Of a stretch of DNA of 64,000 nucleotides, positions 1 through 7,092 are shown one piece after another (the stretch's first letter is position 1; the number at the start of each line of letters is the position of its first letter). The stretch comes from Zhihengliuella alba. Its GTDB lineage: Bacteria > Actinomycetota > Actinomycetes > Actinomycetales > Micrococcaceae. Location of the stretch: positions 1,116,001 to 1,180,000 of the forward strand of contig NZ_BAABCJ010000001.1 of assembly GCF_039538765.1 (NCBI RefSeq), given 5' to 3'. The notes under the pieces are model-generated. The model worked only from the letters and a program-made list of their open reading frames with translations, had not been told where the DNA came from and did not search any database. Position numbers and translations under genes: made by a program.

Positions 1-403
1 GGCGGATCAAGTTGTATCGGGTCTCGATGGTCGCCGGCGCGAGTCCCGTGGCCTTCTTGGCGCCACGGACCGTCATGCCCTTGATCCACTCCTGGATGTG
101 CGCGTTCGCGATCTTCCCAATCGGCATGTCCGCGAAGGTCGCCGAATGGAGAGCCTGCTGGGCCGACAAGCGCGTCCCCCGTGACCAGATCTGGCGCTCA
201 GCGTAAGTGGCGAACCAGTCCCGAAATCGAACCTTGCCGCTACGCGGATCCACCCAGCGTCCCGTCATTACGTCCGCCGTGACCTCGTCAAGCCAACGCT
301 GCGCGTCGACCTTCCGCGGGAAGTGCCGAGCATGCTCCTTGCCAGCCGCGTCACGGTAGCGGGCGCGCCATTTGCCATCAGGCCTCTTCTTGACGCTCGC
401 CAT
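1..403 (-). CDS. int: Phage tyrosine integrase, N-terminal part (cut by window edge)
   Basis: Reading leftward from ATG at 403, the frame is open to base 1 (134 codons). It begins MASVKKRPDGKWRARYRD, the usual start of an actinophage tyrosine recombinase: an arm-type DNA-binding domain (about residues 1-55, with the pattern 'R.DGKWRARYRD..GKEHAR.F..K..A..WL'), followed by the start of the SAM-like core-binding domain. The catalytic domain lies outside the window. A purine-rich GGGAGG lies about 9 nt upstream of the start. The start overlaps the end of the repressor gene by 26 bp, so the two are probably co-transcribed. It should integrate and excise this prophage at the tRNA site seen at 31,881. 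Family assignment is from sequence pattern; activity cannot be judged without the C-terminus. Confidence 0.9.
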   Translation of the reverse strand, partial: MASVKKRPDGKWRARYRDAAGKEHARHFPRKVDAQRWLDEVTADVMTGRWVDPRSGKVRFRDWFATYAERQIWSRGTRLSAQQALHSATFADMPIGKIANAHIQEWIKGMTVRGAKKATGLAPATIETRYNLIR

Positions 404-1001
404 CGCCGCCCTCGGCCTCCCCCGCTGTCGTCACTACCTGATCGATCAGCGCCAGATAGACGCCGCGCATGCGAGCAGTCCGCTCGTCACTTCCGGTCAC
501 GACGACGTGCTCTTCAGTCTTCGGCTCGTCCCATTCACTGATGCGACGAGCAACCCACGCTAGGTAGTCCTCCGCATCACGGGGTCCGCCGCCCGCGTCA
601 TCCGTAAGTTGCTCAAGCAAAGATGGTTCGCTGTCGAGAAGGTCCTGAGCATCCAGCAAAGCCCACCCCATCGCGACCAGGCGTGGCAAGGCCTCTTGCA
701 TGGCTCGGTCCGCCGCCTTGCGGGCGTGCCTCAACGACTGTCCCGGCGTCTCCGACAACCCGGCCAGTGTATTCAAGTCGACATCCAGCACTTCTGCGAT
801 GACGAGCGCCTCCACGAGACGGACAGAGCGCGTCCCCTTCTCAATCCGAGAGACGGCGGATGCGTCCACGGGCATCCCTCGCCGAGTGAGCCGCTCAGCA
901 AACTCCCGCTGGCTGAGATTCTCATGCTTTCTAATCATGGCGACGACTCGCCCGAATAGCTCCTCAGGGCTTCCCGCGTGTCCTTGTTGCATGGTGAACA
1001 T
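378..1001 (-). CDS. Phage repressor-like XRE-family HTH protein
   Basis: 207 residues. An XRE/Cro-C1 helix-turn-helix lies at about residues 17-75 (LSQREFAERLTRRGM, then DASAVSRIEKGTRS). The remainder is helical and acidic with no recognised enzymatic motif. It sits between the integrase and a divergently transcribed excisionase-like gene, which is the normal place for a lysogeny repressor; a promoter and palindrome are visible in the 87-bp divergent gap. A second ATG (992) lies three codons in. Role as the immunity repressor is inferred from family and position. Confidence 0.8.
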   Translation of the reverse strand: MFTMQQGHAGSPEELFGRVVAMIRKHENLSQREFAERLTRRGMPVDASAVSRIEKGTRSVRLVEALVIAEVLDVDLNTLAGLSETPGQSLRHARKAADRAMQEALPRLVAMGWALLDAQDLLDSEPSLLEQLTDDAGGGPRDAEDYLAWVARRISEWDEPKTEEHVVVTGSDERTARMRGVYLALIDQVVTTAGEAEGGDGERQEEA

Positions 1002-1010
1002 GCTATGCGC

Positions 1011-1041
1011 TTGACCACAACATGTCCAACGGTTATCGTTG
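1011..1041 (+). promoter_or_regulatory. Putative rightward early promoter with overlapping operator palindrome
   Basis: TTGACC (1011-1016) and TATCGT (1034-1039) are separated by 17 bp, a plausible -35/-10 pair for the rightward genes. A 5-bp inverted repeat CAACG-gttat-CGTTG (1027-1041) overlaps the -10, so a repressor bound there would block transcription. This is pattern reading only; the repressor at 378-1001 is the obvious candidate to bind it. Confidence 0.45.
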
Positions 1042-1088
1042 AATTGTCAGCTAGAACAAACGTTGCCAATGGGAACAAGGAGTCAGCC

Positions 1089-1283
1089 ATGAACGCCACT
1101 GCCCGACTGATGACCATCGATGAGCTCTCGGAGGAACTCAGCATCCCCGTTGCCACTCTCTACTGGTACCGACACAAAGGTTCCGGCCCGCGGTGTGCAC
1201 GCATTGGGAAGCGCCTCATGTACCGGCGGGGAGACGTCGATGCCTGGCTCAATGAAGCGTTCGAAACCGGTAAAGCCAGCTAA
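1089..1283 (+). CDS. Excisionase / AlpA-like MerR-type HTH protein
   Basis: 64 residues starting MNATARLMTIDEL. It matches the helix-turn-helix 17 (excisionase/AlpA) pattern: a 'MTIDELSEEL.IP..TLYWYRHKGSGP' recognition unit, then 'R.GK.L.YRRGDVDAWL'. The start is chosen at 1089 because AAGGAG lies 8 nt upstream; an upstream in-frame ATG at 978 lies inside the repressor N-terminus and is unlikely. First gene of the rightward early transcript, divergent from repressor and integrase. Likely an excision directionality factor or early regulator; the two cannot be separated from sequence. Confidence 0.8.
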   Translation: MNATARLMTIDELSEELSIPVATLYWYRHKGSGPRCARIGKRLMYRRGDVDAWLNEAFETGKAS

Positions 1284-1330
1284 CCCCCGGCCCATCGGGC
1301 GGATGCCCGGGGTCGCACGAAAGAGGCGCC

Positions 1331-1660
1331 ATGCCGACAATCGAAGATCGACGAACCATCACACAGCGCGAGGTCGAGCAGTACCTCCGCGAAGATCGAA
1401 ACCACTCGAAGCGAGCCGCCCGGGGCATCGCCTGGGAAGCGCTTCGTGATGAAGCTGTCGCTCGGAGGCACCTGCCGAGCGGCTGGGCAGACTTACTTCA
1501 CCCGCCCGCGAATACATTCACTCGCCGCCACGTGGACGGCTACAGCGACCCCACCCACAACGACGTAGTACGGCACTTGAGCGCCGGCCGAACGTCCCTC
1601 CCCCACCTACAGAAAAAGCGGCCCGAGACCTCCCACCAAGAAGATCCTCGAGCCGCCTGA
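1331..1660 (+). CDS. Hypothetical early phage protein
   Basis: 109 residues, charged, with no transmembrane segment or family motif that I recognise. AAAGAGG precedes the ATG at a normal distance. It is followed by a hairpin (1618-1656) that overlaps its own last codons and by the first copy of a repeated leader sequence. It probably belongs to the early operon headed by the excisionase-like gene. Confidence 0.6.
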   Translation: MPTIEDRRTITQREVEQYLREDRNHSKRAARGIAWEALRDEAVARRHLPSGWADLLHPPANTFTRRHVDGYSDPTHNDVVRHLSAGRTSLPHLQKKRPETSHQEDPRAA

Positions 1661-1690
1661 CCAACCCAGTTGAAAGGAATGATCACTATG
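1618..1690 (+). repeat. Repeated hairpin-plus-RBS leader, copy 1
   Basis: Stem GCGGCCCGAG (1618-1627) pairs with CTCGAGCCGC (1647-1656) with one mismatch. Downstream, 1652-1690 matches 2128-2166 at 34 of 39 positions by direct comparison, including an identical block from the GAAAGGA ribosome-binding site through the start codon. The loop shares a CC(A/G)CCAAGA core with copy 2. Read on the minus strand, this hairpin is followed by five T residues, so it could also act as a leftward terminator. Confidence 0.6.
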
Positions 1691-2002
1691 CCGCAGTCTA
1701 CTCCGACCATCGAGCCGATGACCACCGCTCCCACCGCAGCCCCCGAGAGCATTGACATCCAGATGGTCACAACGTTGGCGGTCACGGTTCGTTCTTCTGG
1801 CAGGAAGTATGCGCACTTCTTCGCACCAGAGGACATCACGCACTCCCTGGTCGACGGCGTCAAAGTTCCCTCGCGCTGCGGCACTTGGGTCGGACTCGCA
1901 GTCATTCCGGGAACCGGTGGCCGGTGTGCTCGGCCATCGACGCCTACCTGCCCCGGCTGTGCCCTCCTGGAATACTTCGGGCTCCGCATGCCACCCATGT
2001 AG
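1688..2002 (+). CDS. Small phage protein with a possible Cys4 zinc site
   Basis: 104 residues from the ATG at 1688. That ATG is preferred over one at 1679 because GAAAGGA would sit only one base before the upstream ATG. The N-terminal 30 residues are Thr/Pro/Ala-rich. The second half has a spaced Cys set (RCGTW, GRCARP, CPGC) with the flavour of actinobacterial DUF3039-type zinc proteins, but too diverged to assign. Shares its leader sequence with the next gene. Confidence 0.6.
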   Translation: MPQSTPTIEPMTTAPTAAPESIDIQMVTTLAVTVRSSGRKYAHFFAPEDITHSLVDGVKVPSRCGTWVGLAVIPGTGGRCARPSTPTCPGCALLEYFGLRMPPM

Positions 2003-2092
2003 ACCGGCTCGCAGTCGAAGCATGATCATGCGGTCGCCCTCGCACGTAGAAACCGTTTTTCAGGCCTTTGACCTTAAGCCCACAAAAGAAAT

Positions 2093-2166
2093 CGGCTCCG
2101 GAGCCATCCGCCAAGATCTGCTCCGAAGCCGTCTGACCAATCCCACTGAAAGGAATGATCACTATG
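2093..2166 (+). repeat. Repeated hairpin-plus-RBS leader, copy 2
   Basis: Stem CGGCTCCGGAG (2093-2103) pairs with CTCCGAAGCCG (2121-2131) with one mismatch. The stem sequence differs from copy 1 while pairing is kept, and the loop core, RBS and start-codon context are conserved. On the minus strand the stem is followed by ATTTCTTTT, again terminator-like in the leftward direction. Confidence 0.55.
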
Positions 2167-2565
2167 TCCCAGTCTACCGTCACCCTCTCTCCCTCCATCA
2201 AGTGCCCGGATTGGGCCGAGCGGCAGGAAATCATCACCGAGACGGAAGCGTGGTTCCTCCGCGACCTCGGCGACTTCCGGTCCGAGTTCACGACGTCCGG
2301 CGATGACGGCTGGCTCAACGCCGGCATCACCGCCCAGGCAGTCCTCAATGAGGTCCGGGACGAAGAAGGCGTCGCCCGTCTCGTCATTGTGCGCCTCAGC
2401 GGCTTCCCGGATGTAGACGAGACGGACGACGGTGACTGGTCCGTCAATCTCGACCAGTCCGCCGACTCACTGCGGGCACTCGGGCGTTGGCTCGTCGCCA
2501 AGGCCGATGAGGCCGAAACTCTCGTCGCCATCAATGCCGATCGCTACACGGAGGCTGCAGCGTAA
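2164..2565 (+). CDS. Hypothetical phage protein, DUF6907-like
   Basis: 133 residues. It opens with a Ser/Thr-rich stretch and a 'CPDWA' motif, and ends with an acidic helical segment (DQSADSLRALGRWLVAKADEA). This layout resembles the DUF6907 proteins common in actinobacteria and their phages ('CP.WC' then a C-terminal helix), but the second Cys is missing, so the link is tentative. The start at 2164 has the GAAAGGA RBS ten bases upstream. Followed by a strong hairpin. Confidence 0.6.
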   Translation: MSQSTVTLSPSIKCPDWAERQEIITETEAWFLRDLGDFRSEFTTSGDDGWLNAGITAQAVLNEVRDEEGVARLVIVRLSGFPDVDETDDGDWSVNLDQSADSLRALGRWLVAKADEAETLVAINADRYTEAAA

Positions 2566-2589
2566 CCGCCGCGCTCGCATCACGATTCG

Positions 2590-2633
2590 GAGGCCTCCCT
2601 TGAACGCCGCATATGGCGTTCAAGGGAGGCCTC
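2590..2633 (+). terminator. Perfect 19-bp stem hairpin, probable terminator
   Basis: 2590-2608 is exactly complementary to 2615-2633, with a 6-base loop (GCATAT). No T-run follows, so termination would rely on the hairpin alone, as often in high-GC hosts. It separates the first early genes from the replication module. Confidence 0.6.
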
Positions 2634-2673
2634 GTTCGTACTCGCAACCGCAGCACTATGAGAAGAGGTGTGC

Positions 2674-3351
2674 ATGGCACGCATCAGGACCATCAAGCCT
2701 GAGTTCTTCCAGTCCGAAGACGTCGCGGCCCTGAGCTACCGGGCGCGGCTGACGTGGATCGGGCTCTGGGTCTACGCCGACGACGCGGGACGGCACAAGG
2801 ACAGCCCCAGATTGATCAAGGGGAGCATCTGGCCACTCGAGGACAACGTGCTCTCGGAAGACGTGGACCAAGACCTTGAGGAGCTGGAAAGAGCCGGCCG
2901 AATCGTCCGCTATGAGGTCGACGGAAAGCGGTTCTTAGAGGTGACGAACTGGGAGTCTCATCAGCGCATTGCCAAGCCGACTCCATCCAAGCTCCCCGCC
3001 CCGTCCGCTACTCCTACCGGAATGGTAACGGAGGGCTCCGACACCATTCCGGGTGGGAAAGGAAAGGAAAGGAAAGGAAGTGGAGGGGAAAGGAGTGAGC
3101 CCCACCCGATCCCCGAAGACTTCTCCCTGACCCCCGAGCGAACCACCTGGGCCAAAGAGAACACCCCCGCCGTCAACGCGACACTCGCAACCGGTGACTT
3201 CGTCGACTACTGGCGGGACTGCCAGAAGCCCAAGACCAACTGGGAGACAACCTGGCGCAACTGGATGCGCCGCAAGCAGCAAGACGCCGAGGCGAAGGGG
3301 TGGAAGCCGCCGACGAGCACAAGAGATCTATCCGACCCGACGAATTGGTGA
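2674..3351 (+). CDS. Phage replication protein with winged-helix-type N-terminus
   Basis: 225 residues from ATG 2674, with AGAAGAGG just upstream. The N-terminus ARIRTIKPEFFQSE..., then 'LS..ARL.WIGLW.YADDAGR', is the signature of a widespread actinophage replication/primosome-type protein. A basic, Gly-rich linker is encoded by a GGAAA repeat tract (residues about 128-140). The C-terminal 60 residues (DFVDYWRDCQKPKTNWETTWRNWMRR) resemble the tail of phage replisome organisers and DnaT-like proteins. It is directly followed by a helicase-type ATPase. The function is inferred from family and context. Confidence 0.75.
   Translation: MARIRTIKPEFFQSEDVAALSYRARLTWIGLWVYADDAGRHKDSPRLIKGSIWPLEDNVLSEDVDQDLEELERAGRIVRYEVDGKRFLEVTNWESHQRIAKPTPSKLPAPSATPTGMVTEGSDTIPGGKGKERKGSGGERSEPHPIPEDFSLTPERTTWAKENTPAVNATLATGDFVDYWRDCQKPKTNWETTWRNWMRRKQQDAEAKGWKPPTSTRDLSDPTNW
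3056..3079 (+). repeat. GGAAA tandem repeat inside replication gene
   Basis: Nearly five consecutive GGAAA units (3056-3079), all purine on the plus strand, within the replication protein gene. It encodes a Gly/Lys/Glu/Arg linker. A 5-bp iteron-like run inside a replication gene could mark an origin, but simple slippage in a linker explains it equally well. Confidence 0.6.
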
Positions 3352-4559
3352 CCATGACCCCGGACGAGTACGTACTTGGCGGCTGCCTCCTGAGCCCCGA
3401 TGCGATCCCCTTCGCGTCGAATCAGTTGGAACCCGGCGACTTCGCCGAGCCCCGCCACGAGATCGTGTTCCGGGCCATGGTCGCCCTGAAGAAGGCGGGC
3501 CAACCGGTCGAGCCGTTCACCGTGTTCAGTCGGGCCATCGAACTCGGCGCCCGCGGCCTGGAGATCACCCACCTGCACTTCTGGCTCAGCGGTGTCGGGT
3601 CGGCGCAATCCGTCGAGCACTACGCCCGCGAGGTCAAGGAGCAGGCAACCCGCCGGCGGCTCTCACGGGCGGGTGCCTCGTTTCACCGTGACGTCACGGA
3701 CCCATCCGTGCCCGCCGCGGAGACCGTGGCGCTCATGCTCGAACGGCTGCAGGCCATCCGCGACAACTCCACCAATCCGGAGCTGATCGCCAAGAGCCTC
3801 GGCCAGATCCTCGACCTCGAGGACACGGAGGCCGACTGGGTGATCCCCGGACTCTTCGAGCGCGGTGACCGGCTGATCGTCACCGGCTACGAGGGGCTCG
3901 GCAAGACCACGTGGATCAGGCAGATGGCGATCTGTGCGGCAGCGGGCATCAATCCGGTGACGTTGGATCATCTGCGTTCCCCGGTTCGCGGGCTCGTGGT
4001 GGACGTCGAGAACAGTGAGAAGCAGTGGAAGCGCGAGACGTTCGGCATGGCCGCTAAGGCTGCGTCGCACGGCCTCGAGAGCCCACGCGACAACCTGCAC
4101 ATCCATTGTGGTGGGCGGATGGACCTGCGCCGGGACAAAGATCTAGGCCTCGTTCATCGCCTCGTGGATGAGCATCGCCCGGAGATCCTGTTCATCGGCC
4201 CGATCTACCGACTCGTGCCGACCGGCATCAACTCGGATGAGGAGGCCGCGCCACTGATCGCCGCACTCGACACGCTGCGGGATCGGGGCCTCGTGCTGGT
4301 CATGGAGGCACATGCGCCCAAGGGGCAGATGGGCGAGCGCAACCTGGCTCCCCGTGGTTCGGCCGCGCTCATGGGCTGGCCTGAGTTCGGCTTCGGCCTC
4401 GCACCGAGCGAGGAAGGCGCCGAGATCAAGCGATGGCGCGCTGACCGCGACCGCAAGCGCCTGTGGCCCACCCAGCTATGGAAGGGAGGGCCGTTCCCAT
4501 GGACGGCCGACAACGTACACCCCGAGACCAGACGCAGATACTACGGAGGCAACCCGTGA
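3300..4559 (+). CDS. DnaB-N plus RecA-like (AAA_25) phage replicative ATPase
   Basis: 419 residues if translation starts at GTG 3300; GTG 3348 (GTGA overlap with the upstream stop) or ATG 3354 are alternatives that keep all domains. Residues about 20-115 resemble the DnaB N-terminal domain (DEYVLGGCLLSPDA...LEPGDFAEPRHEIVFRAM). Residues about 165-400 form a RecA-like ATPase with Walker A GYEGLGKTT (196-204) and a Walker B-like strand EILFIGP (about 295-301). The helicase core is shorter than in true DnaB, as in RepA/AAA_25 phage proteins. Probably unwinds DNA or loads helicase at the phage origin together with the upstream protein. Confidence 0.8.
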   Translation: MEAADEHKRSIRPDELVTMTPDEYVLGGCLLSPDAIPFASNQLEPGDFAEPRHEIVFRAMVALKKAGQPVEPFTVFSRAIELGARGLEITHLHFWLSGVGSAQSVEHYAREVKEQATRRRLSRAGASFHRDVTDPSVPAAETVALMLERLQAIRDNSTNPELIAKSLGQILDLEDTEADWVIPGLFERGDRLIVTGYEGLGKTTWIRQMAICAAAGINPVTLDHLRSPVRGLVVDVENSEKQWKRETFGMAAKAASHGLESPRDNLHIHCGGRMDLRRDKDLGLVHRLVDEHRPEILFIGPIYRLVPTGINSDEEAAPLIAALDTLRDRGLVLVMEAHAPKGQMGERNLAPRGSAALMGWPEFGFGLAPSEEGAEIKRWRADRDRKRLWPTQLWKGGPFPWTADNVHPETRRRYYGGNP

Positions 4560-4717
4560 GCGACGAACCAAAGTTCTTCAACGAGACCATCGGCACCACA
4601 ATCAAGGACCTGTACGAGGGCCAACACGGCACCGGCTCATGGCCCGGGCCGCCCGACCGAACCCACCTCTCCGACCCCGTACGAGTGGGCGAAATCCTCA
4701 AACAGCTACTCGCCTAA
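4556..4717 (+). CDS. Small hypothetical phage protein
   Basis: 53 residues, GTG start overlapping the upstream stop as GTGA, with GGAGG 6 nt upstream. Acidic N-terminus, Gly/Pro-rich middle, helical C-terminus. Translational coupling to the ATPase gene suggests a role in the replication module; no family recognised. Confidence 0.65.
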   Translation: MSDEPKFFNETIGTTIKDLYEGQHGTGSWPGPPDRTHLSDPVRVGEILKQLLA

Positions 4718-4773
4718 CCGACCGCCGTCTACACCCTCGCTCACCCCATCAACAAGGCACCCAAGGAGACCGC

Positions 4774-5358
4774 ATGGCACTCTGCACCACCGTCGACTGC
4801 GAACTTCCAACCGAGACATACCTGTGCGGCCGCTGCGTCAGCGACCTCCAATCATGGATCGACCAAGCCATCGACCTAGCCCCGGAACTAACGGTCACCA
4901 TCATGAGGCAAGACAGGCTCCGCCATGTCGCACAAACCGGCGGGGCGGGCCAGAAGGCCGGTTCAATGCCGCCAGTCAGCCTCGACGCGGTCCAGCTCCA
5001 GCAGAACCTACGCAGCATCGCTCGGGACGCCACGGACTATGCAGCCGACCCCTTCGCGGCTGGAATCGCAGGCATGATCCGCGACTGGCACCAGAAGGCC
5101 GAGCTGCTCGTCAGCGGGCCCAAACCAGAGTTCATTGACCACGCCGCACTGCAGGAGCGCATTGCCAACATCGCACCCCCAATGCCGACGCGGCAGCTCC
5201 TCGCGTTCCTGCGCGAAAAGGCCGGCATTCCGATCAAGCGCACAGACATCAACAACTGGAGCCGCCGGGGCTGGCTGCGGCCGGTCGACAGGAAACCACT
5301 ACCCACCTATCTGCCCCACGAAGTCCTAGACGTCTGGAACGAAAGGTCCCACGCATGA
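4774..5358 (+). CDS. Phage protein with N-terminal zinc knuckle and C-terminal HTH-like segment
   Basis: 194 residues, AAGGAG 5 nt before ATG. The first 24 residues carry a CxxxxxC...CxxC set (CTTVDC, CGRC), likely a zinc knuckle. The central part is helical. The last 65 residues (MPTRQLLAFLREKAG..IKRTDINNWSRRGWLRP, then LP.Y....VLDVW) read like a DNA-binding helix-turn-helix, as in MerR-type proteins. Probably a regulator or replication accessory. It overlaps the next tiny gene by ATGA. Confidence 0.65.
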   Translation: MALCTTVDCELPTETYLCGRCVSDLQSWIDQAIDLAPELTVTIMRQDRLRHVAQTGGAGQKAGSMPPVSLDAVQLQQNLRSIARDATDYAADPFAAGIAGMIRDWHQKAELLVSGPKPEFIDHAALQERIANIAPPMPTRQLLAFLREKAGIPIKRTDINNWSRRGWLRPVDRKPLPTYLPHEVLDVWNERSHA

Positions 5359-5525
5359 TCCTCCACCACGCCCGACCCAAGAACAACGACGAAGGCATCT
5401 GCCAGTACGCCTTCTGTGCGGCCGAAGTGCCCGACAAGGTAAGTATCCAGCTATGTCACAAGCACCTCCGGACCGCCTACGCCGCGGCCATCATCGTTGG
5501 GGTTGGCAAGCTTCCCTCATCATGA
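5355..5525 (+). CDS. Tiny zinc-knuckle phage protein
   Basis: 56 residues (MILHHARPKNNDEGICQY to KLPSS), ATG overlapping the previous stop (ATGA). The Cys/His set CQYAFC and LCHKH has the same layout as the zinc knuckle at the N-terminus of the upstream protein, so the two may be related or work together. Last gene of the early plus-strand run; followed by two hairpins. Confidence 0.6.
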   Translation: MILHHARPKNNDEGICQYAFCAAEVPDKVSIQLCHKHLRTAYAAAIIVGVGKLPSS

Positions 5526-5583
5526 TAAAGTGAGTCAAAAGCGCTAAACAGCGAACCCAAAATCAAGCCCTAGCCGCTCGGCG

Positions 5584-5653
5584 GGGCATCTTTTATGCCC
5601 TTCCCCTCGCAGGTTGTGTATCGCATCCGATGCCATGGCCAACCTGCGAGGGG
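5584..5653 (+). terminator. Two hairpins closing the early operon
   Basis: GGGCAT (5584-5589) / ATGCCC (5595-5600) forms a short hairpin. CCCCTCGCAGGTTG (5603-5616) is exactly complementary to 5640-5653 across a 23-base loop, followed by TGCTTCTT. They lie between the end of the early genes and the 3' end of the convergent gene at 5736-6455, so they may stop transcription from both sides. Confidence 0.45.
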
Positions 5654-5735
5654 TGCTTCTTAGGCATGGGCCGAACTCAACGCTTCAGCCTCCTAGCTGC
5701 GCTTGCATGCGTCCGCGCTGCTCAACTGCCGCACC

Positions 5736-6455
5736 CTACGCTTCCTCTTCATAAAGGCTGGCGGGGATGTCCTCGTTGAAGATGGAACGCAGGATCGATA
5801 CCTTGTCTACTTCAAGCGAGGTCTCGGAAGCTAGATCTCGACGCATTGCGGCCAGGGCGGACCCCAGCCGCCTCTTTGCCAGCGCGCTATCTTGTGGGCT
5901 CATGACCCTCGTAGGATTACCACTATCGTCGACCGAGAAGACGCGGGAACGCTCGAGGACTACCGTTAACGCTTGCTGCCATTCAGCAAGTTCGTCGACA
6001 ACGGCTGGGCTACCCCAGAGCGCCGCTCGTGCGCGCAATTGACCGTCAGCCGAAGCGTCGTAGCCCTTGCCGACGAACCTGGCGATCATGAATTCGGCAA
6101 TGGATTCATAGACCTTTTCACGATGTTCATACTCTTTCGCCTGTCGGTCGCGCTCTCGTTGCTCGCTCCAAGAGGCAATTCCCATTGTGGCGACCAGTGA
6201 GGCTACGCCGGCCGCCACCAGACTGCATCCTGGAACGACTAGTCCAATGCCGCGGCGCTCGGTGATAAATCGAACAAGTGCGAAGCTCAATATAACGAGA
6301 CCTAGAACGATCAAAAACGCTCCCGCGAATAGGGCTAGGCGAGTGCGGCGCTCGTTGCCGGCCTGGGCGGGGCTCAGCTCCTTCTCATCGGATGCACCTT
6401 CTCCAGTTGACTTCTCACTGGAAGAATTTGAAGCAAATTGCGACGTAATAGGCAT
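5736..6455 (-). CDS. Two-TM membrane protein, counter-oriented prophage cargo
   Basis: 239 residues, minus strand, against the surrounding phage genes. A Ser/Glu-rich N-terminus (1-35) is followed by two hydrophobic segments (about 38-62, LFAGAFLIVLGLVILSFALV, and about 71-95, IGLVVPGCSLVAAGVASLVA). The rest is a charged helical cytoplasmic domain of about 145 residues. No family recognised. Base composition is visibly less GC-rich than its neighbours, suggesting separate acquisition. Orientation, membrane anchoring and position fit a lysogenic-conversion (moron) gene such as superinfection exclusion, but nothing proves that. Confidence 0.7.
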   Translation of the reverse strand: MPITSQFASNSSSEKSTGEGASDEKELSPAQAGNERRTRLALFAGAFLIVLGLVILSFALVRFITERRGIGLVVPGCSLVAAGVASLVATMGIASWSEQRERDRQAKEYEHREKVYESIAEFMIARFVGKGYDASADGQLRARAALWGSPAVVDELAEWQQALTVVLERSRVFSVDDSGNPTRVMSPQDSALAKRRLGSALAAMRRDLASETSLEVDKVSILRSIFNEDIPASLYEEEA

Positions 6456-6529
6456 GGTTGCATCTTATTCGAATCGTCCCCACCCCACACCCCCGACGCC
6501 TCTCGACGATGCGCACTTCGGGGGTTCTC

Positions 6530-6602
6530 GGCTTTGTAGCTCAATTGGTAGAGCGTCCGCCCCATAAGCGGGAGGTTTCAGGTTCGAGCCCTGACGCTGC
6601 CA
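6530..6602 (+). tRNA. tRNA-Met-like (CAT anticodon), degenerate
   Basis: 73 nt fold as a cloverleaf: D stem GCTC/GAGC, anticodon stem TCCGC/GCGGG, T stem TCAGG/CCTGA, variable loop AGGTT, discriminator A at 6602. The anticodon loop is CCCATAA, giving CAT. Two faults: base 33 is C instead of the near-universal T, and the acceptor stem GGCTTTG/CGCTGCC has two mismatches and a wobble. No encoded CCA. It may be a decaying phage tRNA or an Ile2/Met variant. Confidence 0.65.
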
Positions 6603-6670
6603 CGATCCACGCCGAACGAGCGTGACACCTGACGGTGACGGTCCGGGAAGCGCCCGTTACAGCGCTGCCA

Positions 6671-6741
6671 GGCGGGGTAGTTCAGTGGCAGAACGGCGGT
6701 CTCCAAAACCGCAGCCTCGGGTTCGATTCCCGGCCCCGCTG
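6671..6741 (+). tRNA. tRNA-Trp (CCA anticodon)
   Basis: 71 nt: acceptor GGCGGGG/CCCCGCT (one G-T wobble), D stem GTTC/GAAC, anticodon stem GCGGT/ACCGC with loop CTCCAAA (anticodon CCA), T stem TCGGG/CCCGG, discriminator G as expected for tRNA-Trp. No encoded CCA end. Phage-borne, 68 bp after the tRNA(CAT)-like gene. Confidence 0.9.
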
Positions 6742-6785
6742 CAACCAGCCCGCACACCGCGGGCCACACCGCAAAGGAGCGGGAC

Positions 6786-6983
6786 ATGGGCGACATCATC
6801 CCCACAGGCACACGCTGCGACGTAGGCGACGACCGATGCGGCGCAGCAGCACGAGCACGCATGACCGTCATCCCCGTCATGCTCGACCTGTACTTCTGCG
6901 CACACCACAGCCGACAGCTCACCGCGACCGACCTCACCTGCGAATACGAGATCAACTACGAGCCGGTGACAGTCGCGGCATAG
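6786..6983 (+). CDS. Small Cys/His-rich protein, DUF7455-like
   Basis: 65 residues with AAAGGAG before the ATG. The order C..(6).CGAAARAR...LYFCAHHSRQ matches the short actinobacterial zinc-binding family in which a 'CGA.A' element is followed by 'FC.HH'. Its function is unknown in that family. It lies between the tRNA genes and the HNH nuclease. Confidence 0.7.
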   Translation: MGDIIPTGTRCDVGDDRCGAAARARMTVIPVMLDLYFCAHHSRQLTATDLTCEYEINYEPVTVAA

Positions 6984-7092
6984 GCCCGGCCAGTAGGGCC
7001 CGGCAAGCTCACCGCCGCCCCGGCCCCGACTGGTGCTCACGGGCCAACGAGGCCGTCACCATCGGAGCGTAGAGCCAAGCCAGCGAGGTCAC

